A DNA stretch of 64,000 nucleotides from assembly GCF_900176635.1 (NCBI RefSeq), contig NZ_FXLN01000002.1, positions 327,775 to 391,774 on the forward strand. Reading direction: 5' to 3'. A program made the translations under genes and the position numbers. Below are positions 1 through 8,931 of the stretch, one piece after another (position 1 is the first letter of the stretch; every line of letters begins with the position of its first letter). Origin of the DNA: Clostridium merdae. GTDB taxonomy: Bacteria; Bacillota; Clostridia; Oscillospirales; Acutalibacteraceae. A model generated the notes under the pieces. It had not been told where the DNA came from, ran no database searches, and saw nothing but the letters and a program-made list of their open reading frames with translations.

Positions 1-2
1 AC

Positions 3-425
3 ACCGTGATGGGTGACGGTGAGCTGGCAGAGGGCTCTGTTTGGGAAGGCGCCATGGCGGCGGCACATTATAAACTCGATAATCTTACCGCTTTTATAGA
101 CCGCAACCGCCTGCAAATCTCCGGCTCCACAGAATTCGTAATGGCACAAGACAGCCAAGAAGAGCGCTGGCGTGCGTTTGGCTGGCATGTTATTTCAATA
201 GACGGCAACAGCACCAAAGCGCTTGATTTTGCCATACAGGAGGCAAAGCAGATTAAAGGCAAGCCGACCATGATTATTGCTAACACAACCAAGGGCTGTG
301 GGGTCTCTTTTATGGAGAACCAAGTCTCTTGGCATCATAAGGCTTTAGACGACGAGCATTTTGAAGTTGCGATTCGTGAGCTAGAACAAAGGAGGGCGGC
401 AGCATATGAACAAAATTGCGAATAA
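3..425 (+). CDS. Transketolase N-terminal subunit (5' end outside window)
   Basis: The reading frame enters from the left edge, so the N-terminal half is missing; about 140 residues remain. GDGELAEGSVWEG followed by a distal Asn is the thiamine-diphosphate/Mg binding motif of transketolases. The C-terminal part has the usual KGKPTMIIANTTKG strand. The polypeptide ends here and the pyrimidine-binding half is a separate gene that starts 20 bp before this stop, so this is a split (two-subunit) transketolase. In such enzymes the pair transfers C2 ketol units between sugar phosphates in the cytosol. The neighbouring kinase and sugar transporter suggest a catabolic rather than a general pentose-phosphate role. 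Confidence 0.93.
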   Translation, partial: TVMGDGELAEGSVWEGAMAAAHYKLDNLTAFIDRNRLQISGSTEFVMAQDSQEERWRAFGWHVISIDGNSTKALDFAIQEAKQIKGKPTMIIANTTKGCGVSFMENQVSWHHKALDDEHFEVAIRELEQRRAAAYEQNCE

Positions 426-1338
426 GCAGGTCATTTGCGACGTGCTGCTCAAGGAATCGGAGCACGACCGGGATATTGTCGTGCTATGCAGTGACTCCCG
501 CGGCTCCGGCTCCATGACTCCCTTTGCGGAGCAGAGACCCGAACAATTTGTGGAAACTGGCATTGCCGAGCAAAATCTAGTTACCATCAGTGCGGGGCTC
601 GCCAAATGCGGGAAAAAGGCATTTGCAGTTTCTCCGGCATGTTTCCTTTCAACTCGCAGCTTTGAACAGGCAAAAGTAGATGTAGCGTATAATCACGCCA
701 ATGTAAAGCTGATCGGTATCTCTGGAGGAGTAAGTTATGGTGCTCTAGGATTGACTCACCACTCGACGAATGATATAGCGGCGATGGCATCCATTGTAAA
801 TATGCGGGTGTACTTGCCCAGTGACCGATTGCAGACGGAGAGCCTGATTGGGGAACTGCTCAAGGATGAAGAGCCTGCTTATATTCGGGTAGGCAGAAAT
901 GCGGTTGTAGATGTTTACGAAGAGGGGAATGTCCCCTTTGTACTGAATAAAGCGACGTTATTACGTAATGGTACGGATGTAACCATCATCGCGTGCGGGG
1001 AAATGGTGTCTGCCGCCAAAGAGGCGGGTGAGTTGTTGGAGCAGAAAGGCATTTCCGCTCGTGTGCTTGATATGTATTGCATCAAACCCATTGACCGGGA
1101 AGCCGTTCGAAAGGCCGCTCGCGAAACAAAGGGGATAGTAACCATAGAGGAGCATACCGCATATGGCGGGCTTGGTGCACAAGTAAGCCAAATTGTGTGT
1201 GCGGAGCACCCCACACGGGTGAAAAGCCTTACATTGCCGGATGAACCGGTGATTACGGGTAAATCACAGCAGGTATTCGATTATTACGGCCTGAATGCCG
1301 AGGGCATTGTAAAGACGGCAATGGAGTTGATTCAATAA
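406..1338 (+). CDS. Transketolase C-terminal subunit
   Basis: 310 residues forming the second half of a split transketolase: a pyrimidine-binding domain (catalytic Glu in ETGIAEQNLV near residue 50) and a C-terminal transketolase domain with TIEEHTAYGGLGAQVS. The start ATG has a GGAGG site about 10 nt upstream and overlaps the N-subunit gene by 20 bp, so translation is probably coupled and the two subunits made in equal amounts. The stop overlaps the first base of the downstream FGGY kinase. Two-gene transketolases of this kind serve either the pentose-phosphate pathway or dedicated sugar routes such as apulose-4-phosphate cleavage; sequence alone does not decide which. Confidence 0.94.
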   Translation: MNKIANKQVICDVLLKESEHDRDIVVLCSDSRGSGSMTPFAEQRPEQFVETGIAEQNLVTISAGLAKCGKKAFAVSPACFLSTRSFEQAKVDVAYNHANVKLIGISGGVSYGALGLTHHSTNDIAAMASIVNMRVYLPSDRLQTESLIGELLKDEEPAYIRVGRNAVVDVYEEGNVPFVLNKATLLRNGTDVTIIACGEMVSAAKEAGELLEQKGISARVLDMYCIKPIDREAVRKAARETKGIVTIEEHTAYGGLGAQVSQIVCAEHPTRVKSLTLPDEPVITGKSQQVFDYYGLNAEGIVKTAMELIQ

Positions 1339-2825
1339 TGCGGCAAACCTATTTGCTTGCAATAGACCAAAGCACACAGGGAACCAAAGGGATGCTGTTT
1401 GACCAAGAGGGACGGCTGACCGCCCGTTGTGACCGCTCCCACGCGCAGCTTATCGATGAGCAAGGCTGGGTGGAACACGACCCAGAAGAAATTTACGCCA
1501 ACACCATTGCCGTGGTAAGAGATGTGGTTGAAAAAGCTGGTATCGATAAAAATCAGATTGCGGCAGTTGGCATCAGCAATCAGCGCGAAACAGCCGTTGT
1601 ATGGGAGCGGGAAAGCGCGAAGCCAGTGTACAATGCAATTGTGTGGCAGTGTGCACGTGGAAAGCAAATCTGCGAAGAGATTCGTAAGGCAGGCTATGCG
1701 GAGAGTGTTCGTGAGAGCACTGGGTTACCGCTTTCTCCTTACTTTTCGGCGGCGAAAATTGCGTGGGTGTTTCGCAATGTAGACGGTGTAAAAGAGCTTG
1801 CAAGAGCCGGTAGTATTTGCTGTGGCACAATCGACACTTGGCTTTTATACCGCTTGACCAAAGGGAAAACCTTTGCAACGGATTACTCCAATGCGTCTCG
1901 CACACAGCTGTTCCATATTGCGGCACTTTCTTGGGACCCCGAGCTTTGCAAGCTGTTTGGGATTCCGCTGGATTGTTTGGCACAGGTGCGAAGCTCAGAT
2001 GATTATTTTGGGGAAACCGACTTTGATGGTTATTTTGAATCTCCAATCCCCATTCATGCGGTAATGGGAGATTCCCACGGGGCACTGTTTGGGCAGAACT
2101 GCCGAGAACCGGGGCTGGTAAAAGCGACCTATGGCACGGGTTCTTCGGTGATGCTCAACACGGGCGATGAGCGAATTATGAGTCAAAACGGGCTGGTTAC
2201 GTCCCTTGCGTGGTGTATGGGGGGGAAGGTGCAGTACGTTTTGGAGGGAAATATTAATTATACGGGTTCGGTAATTGGCTGGCTAAAAAATGATTTGCAG
2301 TTTGTACAAACGGTACAGGAGGCACATGAGCTTGCCGCAGCTGCGAATCCGCTGGATAAAACCTATTTTGTACCCGCGTTTACAGGGCTTGGTGCACCGT
2401 ATTGGGACAGTGCCGCAACCGGTTTGTTTACCGGTATTACCCGCCTTACCGGCCGTGCAGAGCTGGTAAAGGCAGGGGTAGATTGCATTGCCTACCAGGT
2501 AGCCGACATTGTAAACCTAATGCGAGAGGAGTCTGGCCTTGCCATTCGTGAGCTGCGGGTAGACGGTGGGCCAACCGAAAGCACGTATTTAATGCAGCGC
2601 CAAAGCGACATTCTGGGTATACCGGTATGCGTGCCCCAGTGGCAGGAGCTTTCTGGTATGGGCGTTGCGTATGCCGCCGGAATATCGGCGGGGATTTACG
2701 AACCAGAAACCATTTTTTCCTGCGTGGAACGAACCGATTACCGTTGCAACATGCCGCAGGAAGAAAGCCGAGAGTTGTACAATGGTTGGAAGCAAGCCGT
2801 AAAAACGGCACTAAACCACGAATAG
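1338..2825 (+). CDS. FGGY-family carbohydrate kinase (glycerol kinase-like)
   Basis: 495 residues, the usual FGGY length. The N-terminal phosphate-binding loop LAIDQSTQGTKG, the GISNQRETAVVWE segment, the second-domain ATP motif YGTGSSVMLNTG and DGGPTESTYLMQ near the C-terminus are all present. Family members phosphorylate glycerol, xylulose, ribulose, erythritol or apulose. GISNQRET is glycerol-kinase-like, but the first loop departs from the glycerol kinase form (DQGTTSSRA), so the substrate is open. The gene starts within the last base of the transketolase gene and precedes a pentose-type ABC transporter. I infer that its product is a ketose phosphate handed to the transketolase; D-apulose kinase is a plausible alternative to glycerol kinase. 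Confidence 0.88.
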   Translation: MRQTYLLAIDQSTQGTKGMLFDQEGRLTARCDRSHAQLIDEQGWVEHDPEEIYANTIAVVRDVVEKAGIDKNQIAAVGISNQRETAVVWERESAKPVYNAIVWQCARGKQICEEIRKAGYAESVRESTGLPLSPYFSAAKIAWVFRNVDGVKELARAGSICCGTIDTWLLYRLTKGKTFATDYSNASRTQLFHIAALSWDPELCKLFGIPLDCLAQVRSSDDYFGETDFDGYFESPIPIHAVMGDSHGALFGQNCREPGLVKATYGTGSSVMLNTGDERIMSQNGLVTSLAWCMGGKVQYVLEGNINYTGSVIGWLKNDLQFVQTVQEAHELAAAANPLDKTYFVPAFTGLGAPYWDSAATGLFTGITRLTGRAELVKAGVDCIAYQVADIVNLMREESGLAIRELRVDGGPTESTYLMQRQSDILGIPVCVPQWQELSGMGVAYAAGISAGIYEPETIFSCVERTDYRCNMPQEESRELYNGWKQAVKTALNHE

Positions 2826-2927
2826 TAGGCACGCAGGAAAATTTGGGGTTCTGCGGGTCTCTATTGGGGCCAGCCTTAAAATAAGCTAGGGCGGCCTCGA
2901 ATAAAATACAAATTGGGAGGAAACAAA

Positions 2928-3959
2928 ATGAAGCACAGCAAAAAACTGGCAGCAGGTCTTTTAGCATTCGCAATGGCAGCGAGCATGGCGGGTTGCGGAG
3001 GGAATACCTCGAACAGCTCGGCAGCGCAAACACCCAGCAAAGCAGAAGAAGCCTCTTCTGCGGCAGCGGCAGCGAAGCCCCTTACTGGTGGCGGCTCCAA
3101 AATTATGTACATCATTACTCCTTCGCATTCCAATCCTTTCTTTAAAACGGAGGCAGAGGCTGCATCTGCAAAGGCTAAGGAGCTTGGCTATGAAGTAAAA
3201 CTTGTTTCTCATGATGATGACGCGGCAAAGCAGGCAGACCTTTTTGACAATGCAATCGCCGACAAGGCAGCTGCCATTGTTTGCGACAATGCCGGTGCGG
3301 ATGCAACCGTTGCGGCTGTGAAAAAAGCACGCGACAATAACATTCCTACCTTCCTCATTGACCGTGAAATCAACGAATCTGGTGTGGCGATTTCTCAAAT
3401 CGTAGCAAACAATTACCAGGGCGCAAAAGCCATTGCTGAAAAGTTTGTGGAAGCAATGGGTGAGAAAGGCGAATATGCTGAGCTGCTCGGTAAAGAGTCC
3501 GACACCAACGCAGGTGTGCGTTCCGCTGCATTCCATGAGATTATTGGCCAGTACCCCGAAATGAAGATGGTTGCTCAGCAGACCGCAAACTGGGAGCAGA
3601 CCGAAGCGTACCAGAAGGTTGAGACCATCCTGCAATCGAACCCCAAAATTAAGGGTATCGTATGCGGTAACGACACCATGGCAGTTGGCGCTGCTGCAGC
3701 AATTAAAGCAGCTGGCCTGAAAGACATTGCCATTGTTGGCGTTGACGGCTCCGACGAAGCAGCAGAGCAAATTAAAGCTGGCAACATGGTTGGCACGGCA
3801 CTGCAGCAGGCAGCTTTGATGGCACAGATGGGCGTAGAGCAGGCAGACCAGTACCTGAAGAATGGTACCACCGGCAAGGATGAAAAGCAGCTGGTAGACT
3901 GCATTGCAATTACAAAGGAAAATGTAAGCAAGCTGAAGAACTTTGTATACGCAGGTTAA
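2928..3959 (+). CDS. Sugar ABC transporter substrate-binding lipoprotein (ribose/RbsB type)
   Basis: 343 residues from the ATG that follows GGGAGGA at an 8-9 nt spacing; the in-frame TTG at 2913 lies inside that site and was rejected. A lipoprotein signal with lipobox MAGC is followed by a Ser/Ala-rich tether (about residues 22-48). The mature protein has the periplasmic-binding fold of the ribose/galactose family (IMYIITPSHSNPFF, IVCDNAGADATVAAV, VGVDGSDEAAEQIKAG). It would capture a sugar outside the membrane and deliver it to the ATPase/permease pair encoded downstream. About 100 bp separate it from the kinase. A long intergenic hairpin follows it, which fits higher expression of this component than of the others. 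Confidence 0.94.
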   Translation: MKHSKKLAAGLLAFAMAASMAGCGGNTSNSSAAQTPSKAEEASSAAAAAKPLTGGGSKIMYIITPSHSNPFFKTEAEAASAKAKELGYEVKLVSHDDDAAKQADLFDNAIADKAAAIVCDNAGADATVAAVKKARDNNIPTFLIDREINESGVAISQIVANNYQGAKAIAEKFVEAMGEKGEYAELLGKESDTNAGVRSAAFHEIIGQYPEMKMVAQQTANWEQTEAYQKVETILQSNPKIKGIVCGNDTMAVGAAAAIKAAGLKDIAIVGVDGSDEAAEQIKAGNMVGTALQQAALMAQMGVEQADQYLKNGTTGKDEKQLVDCIAITKENVSKLKNFVYAG

Positions 3960-4023
3960 TCATTCAGAAGACCGTTCATAACAGCAAACAATACTGTGTG
4001 AGTTCGTTATAAAAGATGGAGAG

Positions 4024-4069
4024 TGAGGGTAAGGAGAAAGAGGAATGAAAACACTTTCCCTTATCCTCA
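4024..4069 (+). promoter_or_regulatory. Intercistronic stem-loop after the binding-protein gene
   Basis: The arms 4024-4040 and 4054-4069 form a stem of about 16 bp with one G-U pair and one bulged A around a 13-nt purine-rich loop. No U-tract follows. By analogy with malE-malF and similar operons I infer a 3' stabiliser of the binding-protein message or a partial terminator. Confidence 0.6.
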
Positions 4070-4201
4070 TTGCTTTAAAAGCGTACATATAAAATAGGCT
4101 TATGAGGGCAGTAGTGCCTGACAGAGATACCAAATACGTTTGGTATACATAGAGTAAATTCAATTTAGAGCCCGAGGGGTTTGAGAAATGGGGAGTGCAA
4201 G

Positions 4202-4843
4202 TTGAAAAGAAAATTCGCCGCACTGCTTCTGGTTTTGGCGTTTACCGCCTCCTCCCTAACCGGCTGCGTAAAAGTAGTGAAGATTGGGGAAGAAGGAAAA
4301 ATAACCGGAGAGATTGCTTTTAATGCAGACAGTAATGTAGAAACCATTTGGCAGTCTAACGCAGTACCAGATTTAACCGAAAAAGCAAAAGACCTGAATA
4401 TGTTCCTGACCGAATCAAAGGGGAATTTAAAAACATTGGCGGAAAAATACGGAAAATATTCCATGGGCTCCACCGGTGAGCTGAACTATGTGGTAAAAGG
4501 TACTGCAGAGATTACAAAGGTAGACACAACTAAGAAAAATGGCGTAATGGAACTGAAATTACAAGGCTATGAGGGTCCTGAAAGCATTCAGCTTCAAATT
4601 GGCTCGGTTTTCCGGGGTTCCGCCGTTCGTGACTCAATCAGCTTTATTAAATATGAAGATTATAAAAATCAGGTGCAGTGGGCAAATGTGTCTCAAAGTA
4701 TTCACACGATTATTCAAAAGCAGGTAATCGACCCGCTGAACGTTTCGTCCCTTACCGGTAAAACCGTGGAGTTTGTTGGATGCTTTACCGTAGATGGCAA
4801 CGACAAGCTGCTCATAACCCCGGTGCAATTAACAGTAAAATAG
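4202..4843 (+). CDS. DUF2291-like lipoprotein linked to sugar ABC transporter
   Basis: About 213 residues. The best start is TTG at 4202, 6 nt after GGGAG, giving MKRKFAALLLVLAF, a short lipoprotein signal with lipobox SLTGC. The rest is a soluble domain with a repeated GxIxGxIAFNADSN-type strand pattern and conserved basic/aromatic positions. It fits the DUF2291 family of predicted extracytoplasmic lipoproteins found beside ribose-type ABC transporters. Its biochemical role is unknown to me; position between the binding protein and the ATPase suggests an accessory of this importer at the outer membrane face. Family assignment is from memory of motif and context. Confidence 0.75.
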   Translation: MKRKFAALLLVLAFTASSLTGCVKVVKIGEEGKITGEIAFNADSNVETIWQSNAVPDLTEKAKDLNMFLTESKGNLKTLAEKYGKYSMGSTGELNYVVKGTAEITKVDTTKKNGVMELKLQGYEGPESIQLQIGSVFRGSAVRDSISFIKYEDYKNQVQWANVSQSIHTIIQKQVIDPLNVSSLTGKTVEFVGCFTVDGNDKLLITPVQLTVK

Positions 4844-4853
4844 GGGGTTGCTT

Positions 4854-6395
4854 ATGGAAAATCAAGAGGTTTGCCTTCGGGCGGAGCATATCTGTAAGAT
4901 TTACCCCGGCACCAAGGCACTGGACGATGTTTCGTTCCAGGTTCTGCGGGGTAAGGTGAATGTTTTAATTGGAGAAAACGGAGCGGGAAAATCGACACTA
5001 ATGAAGATTATAGCGGGTATTGAGCAGCCTAGCTCCGGCCAGCTATTCATGGATGACAAGGAGGTCTCTTTTCGCGATACAACGGAGGCACGCTCGCATG
5101 GAATTGGAATTATACACCAGGAGTTAAGCTTATTCCCGAACCTGAATATATATCAAAACGTCTTTATGGCACGGGAAAAGACAAAGCATAAAATTGGGTT
5201 GGATAATGCACAGCACGCAGAGCTTACCGATAAAGTGCTCAAGCGATTGGAGCACCCAATTCCTCCGGAGACCTTGGTTAGTAACCTTCGTGTTGGCCAA
5301 CAGCAGATTATTGAAATTGCTCGCAACTTAATTCAAGATGATTTAAAGATTTTGATTATGGATGAACCGACCTCCTCTCTTTCCGCTCAGGAAGTAAAAA
5401 TTTTATTTAAAATAATGCGTGAGCTTACAGCGGCGGGTATCTCTATTGTTTACATATCGCACCGTTTGGAAGAAATTATGCAGATTGGCGACCATGTTAC
5501 AATTCTGCGAGATGGGAAATACGTTGCAGACGAAGAGGTCTCGAATATTAATGTTCCGTGGATTGTAAAGCAAATGGTGGGTGAAGAAAAGGGCTATGCC
5601 CACCGGGAGCGTAATGTCGATTGGGAAAGCACCCCTACTGTGCTGGAGGTAAGCGACATCTCGCTGCCCAGAAGCGGCGGCGGGTATTTGCTCGACAAAG
5701 TGAGCTTTCAGGTGAAAAAGGGGGAAATCCTCGGTATTTATGGCTTACTGGGAGCGGGACGCACGGAGCTATTCGAGTGCATTATGGGCCTTCACCCCGA
5801 GCACACCGGCAAGGTTTTGCTTGATGGGCAAGAGATTCCAATCGATAGTGTAGCCGGACAAATTCAGCGTGGGTTCGCTTTGGTGCCGGAGGACCGGCAG
5901 CGTGAGGGACTGGTGCAAACTTTAAATATTGCCAAAAACATCTCCCTTTCGAACCTGAAGAACTGCGTTAAAGGGATTTTTATTGATAAGAAAACAGAAG
6001 ACGAGCAGGTGGAGCGGCAAATTTCAGACATTCATATTAAGGTTGCAGATAAACGCCTGCCGATTTTATCTTTGTCCGGTGGCAACCAGCAAAAGGTTGT
6101 TATTGGCAAGGGAATACTAACAAATCCCAAAATTCTGCTGTTGGATGAACCAAGCCGTGGAATTGATGTTGGAGCAAAAGCGGAAGTATTTGATATTATC
6201 AATCAGTACGCAGAGCAGGGGCTGACCATCCTCGTAATTTCTTCAGAGCTGAAAGAAATACTGGCAATCGCCGACCGAATTGTGGTTCTCTCAAACGGGA
6301 AGAAAACGGCGGAGCTGGCAGGGGATGAAATTACAGAAGATAACCTAGTAATGGCGTCCTACCAGGGGCATCATTTGCAGGCATCGGGAATTTAA
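4854..6395 (+). CDS. Sugar ABC transporter ATP-binding protein (RbsA-type, two NBDs)
   Basis: 513 residues with two fused nucleotide-binding domains, as in RbsA/XylG/MglA. NBD1 has Walker A GENGAGKSTLMK, signature LRVGQQQIIEIARN and Walker B LIMDEPTSSLS. NBD2 has the usual degenerate P-loop GLLGAGRTELFE, an intact LSGGNQQKVVIGKG signature and LLLDEPSRGIDVG. ATG at 4854 was chosen because AGGGGG lies 6 nt upstream; the TTG at 4848 abuts that site. It powers uptake through the permease encoded 16 bp downstream. Confidence 0.95.
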   Translation: MENQEVCLRAEHICKIYPGTKALDDVSFQVLRGKVNVLIGENGAGKSTLMKIIAGIEQPSSGQLFMDDKEVSFRDTTEARSHGIGIIHQELSLFPNLNIYQNVFMAREKTKHKIGLDNAQHAELTDKVLKRLEHPIPPETLVSNLRVGQQQIIEIARNLIQDDLKILIMDEPTSSLSAQEVKILFKIMRELTAAGISIVYISHRLEEIMQIGDHVTILRDGKYVADEEVSNINVPWIVKQMVGEEKGYAHRERNVDWESTPTVLEVSDISLPRSGGGYLLDKVSFQVKKGEILGIYGLLGAGRTELFECIMGLHPEHTGKVLLDGQEIPIDSVAGQIQRGFALVPEDRQREGLVQTLNIAKNISLSNLKNCVKGIFIDKKTEDEQVERQISDIHIKVADKRLPILSLSGGNQQKVVIGKGILTNPKILLLDEPSRGIDVGAKAEVFDIINQYAEQGLTILVISSELKEILAIADRIVVLSNGKKTAELAGDEITEDNLVMASYQGHHLQASGI

Positions 6396-6411
6396 AGGGG
6401 AGAATGCAGGT

Positions 6412-7488
6412 ATGAAACTGAATCAATCAAATCATGGGCTTGCCATGACGCTCCTAAAGGGAAGAACCTTCATTGTACTGATTGTACTGCTGATTTTTTT
6501 CAGCTTTGCGGCACCCAACTTTTTTTCGCAAAACACAATGCTGTTAATTGCTAAGCATGTGGCACTCTATGGGATTCTTGCAATTGGCATGACTTACGTT
6601 ATTATTACAGGCGGAATCGACCTTTCGGTTGGTGCTGTGGTTGGCCTTTCCGGAATGGTGGCGGGCGGCCTGATAAACAAGGGCCTTACCTTACCAATGT
6701 TCGGCGTTACCCTATACTTTGATGTTCCGCTTATTGTACTCATTACCATTCTGGTGGGTGCGTTGGTTGGCTGGGTAAACGGTTTGGTAATTACAAGATT
6801 TAACGTAGCGCCGTTTATTGCTACACTGGGTATGATGTATGTAGCGCGAGGCCTTGCCATGCTGCACTCGAACGGTGCAACCTACTCAAACATTGTAGGA
6901 AAACCGGCACTTGGTAACACAGGGTATGATTTCTTTGGCAGTAGTATTTTGGGGATTCCGGTTGGTGCGGTTATTCTTCTGGTGATTGCGGTCATTACCG
7001 CGATACTGCTCAAATTTACCCCCTTTGGCTGGCATGTGTTCGCCATTGGCGGTAACGAGAAAGCCGCAAAGCTTTCCGGCATCAAAGTAAACAAAGTGAA
7101 AATTATGGTATACATACTCTCCGGCGTCTGCGCTGCAATTGTTGGCATTATTAACTCAGCGCAGTTGGTGGCTGCCCACCCGGCCTCCGGCGAATCTTGG
7201 GAAATGAACGCCATTGCAGCGGCTGTTTTGGGCGGAACCTCAATGGCGGGCGGCATTGGAACCATCGGCGGTACCATTGTGGGTGCATTTGTGATTGGTG
7301 TTATTAACGACGGCATGGTTATGTGCGGTGTTTCGGAGTTTTGGCAGATGGTAATTAAAGGACTCGTCATTGTCTTTGCAGTTGTTATTGACCAGTTCCA
7401 AAGAAACCTGCAAGCTAAAATGGCACTTCAGGCACGTGGAGAAGAAAAAGAAGCGGCGGCTTCGAATCCGGGAGGGAATATGGCATGA
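6412..7488 (+). CDS. Sugar ABC transporter permease (RbsC-type)
   Basis: 358 residues of a strongly hydrophobic BPD_transp_2 permease with about nine to ten membrane spans. Family motifs visible are ITGGIDLSVGAVVGLSG, VTRFNVAPFIATLG-like (ITRFNVAPFIATLGMMYV region) and AAAVLGGTSMAGGIGTIGG, which contacts the ATPase. A charged C-terminal tail rich in Lys/Glu follows the last span. The stop overlaps the RbsD start by 4 bp (ATGA). It forms the inner-membrane channel of the importer encoded by the surrounding genes. Confidence 0.95.
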   Translation: MKLNQSNHGLAMTLLKGRTFIVLIVLLIFFSFAAPNFFSQNTMLLIAKHVALYGILAIGMTYVIITGGIDLSVGAVVGLSGMVAGGLINKGLTLPMFGVTLYFDVPLIVLITILVGALVGWVNGLVITRFNVAPFIATLGMMYVARGLAMLHSNGATYSNIVGKPALGNTGYDFFGSSILGIPVGAVILLVIAVITAILLKFTPFGWHVFAIGGNEKAAKLSGIKVNKVKIMVYILSGVCAAIVGIINSAQLVAAHPASGESWEMNAIAAAVLGGTSMAGGIGTIGGTIVGAFVIGVINDGMVMCGVSEFWQMVIKGLVIVFAVVIDQFQRNLQAKMALQARGEEKEAAASNPGGNMA

Positions 7489-7889
7489 AAAAGACTGGTA
7501 TTCTGAACGCGCAGCTGGCAGGGTATATAGCTGGGCTGGGACATAAGGAGCAATTTTTAATCGGAGATGCAGGAATGCCCGTGCCGAAAGGAATTCCCAT
7601 TGTTGACCTGGTTCTGTGCGGCGGAATTCCAAGCTTTCAGCAAGTAGTGGATGCCGTGCTAGAGGAGACGGTTGTGGAGGGGTATGTTGTTGCCAAAGAA
7701 ATGCAGCAAGAAAACCCAAGAATGGCAAGGTACCTTCATAGTAAGCTTGCGTGGTTACCGGTACAAGAGGTTCCCCATACAGAACTCAAGCAGCAGACGG
7801 AGAACGTAAAATTTGCGATACGAACCGGTGAATTCACACCGTATGCCAATGTGATTTTGCAAGCCGGAGTGGCTTTCTCCAATGAATAG
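7485..7889 (+). CDS. rbsD: D-ribose pyranase (RbsD)
   Basis: 134 residues, the usual RbsD/FucU length. MKKTGILNAQLAGYIAGLGH carries the conserved early His, and PxGIPIVDLVLCGGIPSF and the C-terminal IRTGEFTPYANVILQAGV (which holds the sugar-binding Tyr/Asn) match RbsD. The enzyme interconverts pyranose and furanose forms of ribose (mutarotase). It overlaps the permease stop and lies 9 bp before ribokinase, so ribose or a ribose-like sugar is at least one substrate of this operon. Confidence 0.94.
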   Translation: MKKTGILNAQLAGYIAGLGHKEQFLIGDAGMPVPKGIPIVDLVLCGGIPSFQQVVDAVLEETVVEGYVVAKEMQQENPRMARYLHSKLAWLPVQEVPHTELKQQTENVKFAIRTGEFTPYANVILQAGVAFSNE

Positions 7890-7898
7890 GAGTTTGTT

Positions 7899-8783
7899 AT
7901 GAAGATTCTGAATTTTGGTTCCCTGAATTACGATTACGTTTACACCGTTGACCATATTGGCTTACCGGGAGAAACCAACGCCGCCTTGCGTATGGATACC
8001 TATATTGGCGGGAAAGGTCTCAATCAATCCATTGCCCTTGCACGTGCAGGAGCAGAGGTTTGGCATGCCGGCCAAGTGGGAGAAGAGGGCGAGCAGCTGC
8101 TGCAAATATGCCGCGACAACGGGGTAAATACCGATTGGATTCGCACGGTAACCGGAAAAAGCGGGCACACGGTCATTCAGGTGGAAAAGCATGGTCAGAA
8201 CAGTATACTGCTATTTGGTGGTGCGAATCAAAGCATACCAGAGGAATATGCGAGTAAGGTGCTTTCTTCTTTTGGCAAAGGGGATATGCTCCTATTGCAG
8301 AATGAAATCAACGGAGTTCCCCGCTTAATTGAAGAAGCCGACTCGCGTGGAATGCAAATTGTGTTAAATCCATCACCCTACCATGCGGTAATGGAAGAAT
8401 GCGACCTTACCAAAGTTTCGATATTACTAGTAAATGAAATTGAAGGCTGGCAAATTACCGGGGAGAAAGAACCCGACAATATATTAAATGCTCTTGCCAA
8501 ACGATACCCAGACCTAGCCGTCGTATTAACTTTGGGGAGTAAGGGTGTTATTTACCGTGATAAAAACGAACGCCATACTCATGGCATTTATACCGTTCCC
8601 GTGGTAGACACCACTGCGGCAGGTGATACGTTTACCGGGTATTTCTTGGCTGGTGTAGCCCGTGGGCTTAGTGTGCCACAGTCGTTGGAGCTGGCTTCAA
8701 AGGCCTCTGCCATTGCGGTTACGAGCCACGGTGCCGCTCCGTCAATTCCTGTTTTACAAGAAGTAGAAGAATATTGTTTTTAA
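7899..8783 (+). CDS. rbsK: Ribokinase (PfkB family)
   Basis: 294 residues. PfkB signatures are present: GGKGLNQSIALARAGA near residue 37 (substrate and Mg site) and DTTAAGDTFTGYF near residue 238 (anion hole plus catalytic Asp in AAGDT). The monovalent-cation loop VVDTTAAGD is typical of ribokinases. It phosphorylates ribose at O5 in the cytosol, and its product enters the pentose-phosphate pool, where the transketolase of this operon could act. It is the last gene of the operon; a perfect 21-bp hairpin follows about 30 bp after the stop. Confidence 0.93.
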   Translation: MKILNFGSLNYDYVYTVDHIGLPGETNAALRMDTYIGGKGLNQSIALARAGAEVWHAGQVGEEGEQLLQICRDNGVNTDWIRTVTGKSGHTVIQVEKHGQNSILLFGGANQSIPEEYASKVLSSFGKGDMLLLQNEINGVPRLIEEADSRGMQIVLNPSPYHAVMEECDLTKVSILLVNEIEGWQITGEKEPDNILNALAKRYPDLAVVLTLGSKGVIYRDKNERHTHGIYTVPVVDTTAAGDTFTGYFLAGVARGLSVPQSLELASKASAIAVTSHGAAPSIPVLQEVEEYCF

Positions 8784-8811
8784 CACTTTTTTACGTGATA
8801 AATTCCTCCTA

Positions 8812-8856
8812 AATTAGAAGAACCAGTGCATTTTGAATGCACTGGTTCTTCTAATT
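8812..8856 (+). terminator. Perfect 21-bp hairpin ending the sugar operon
   Basis: Arms 8812-8832 and 8836-8856 are exact reverse complements around a TTG loop. The arms begin and end A/T-rich (AATTAG/CTAATT), so each strand has only a short U-run. Likely a bidirectional terminator separating ribokinase from the dockerin-like gene. Confidence 0.75.
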
Positions 8857-8931
8857 AGCATGGTCTTTTTTCACATATTTGGTACATATTTCCTTTCCTT
8901 GATTATAATAATAAAAAAGGAGGGGAAAAAC

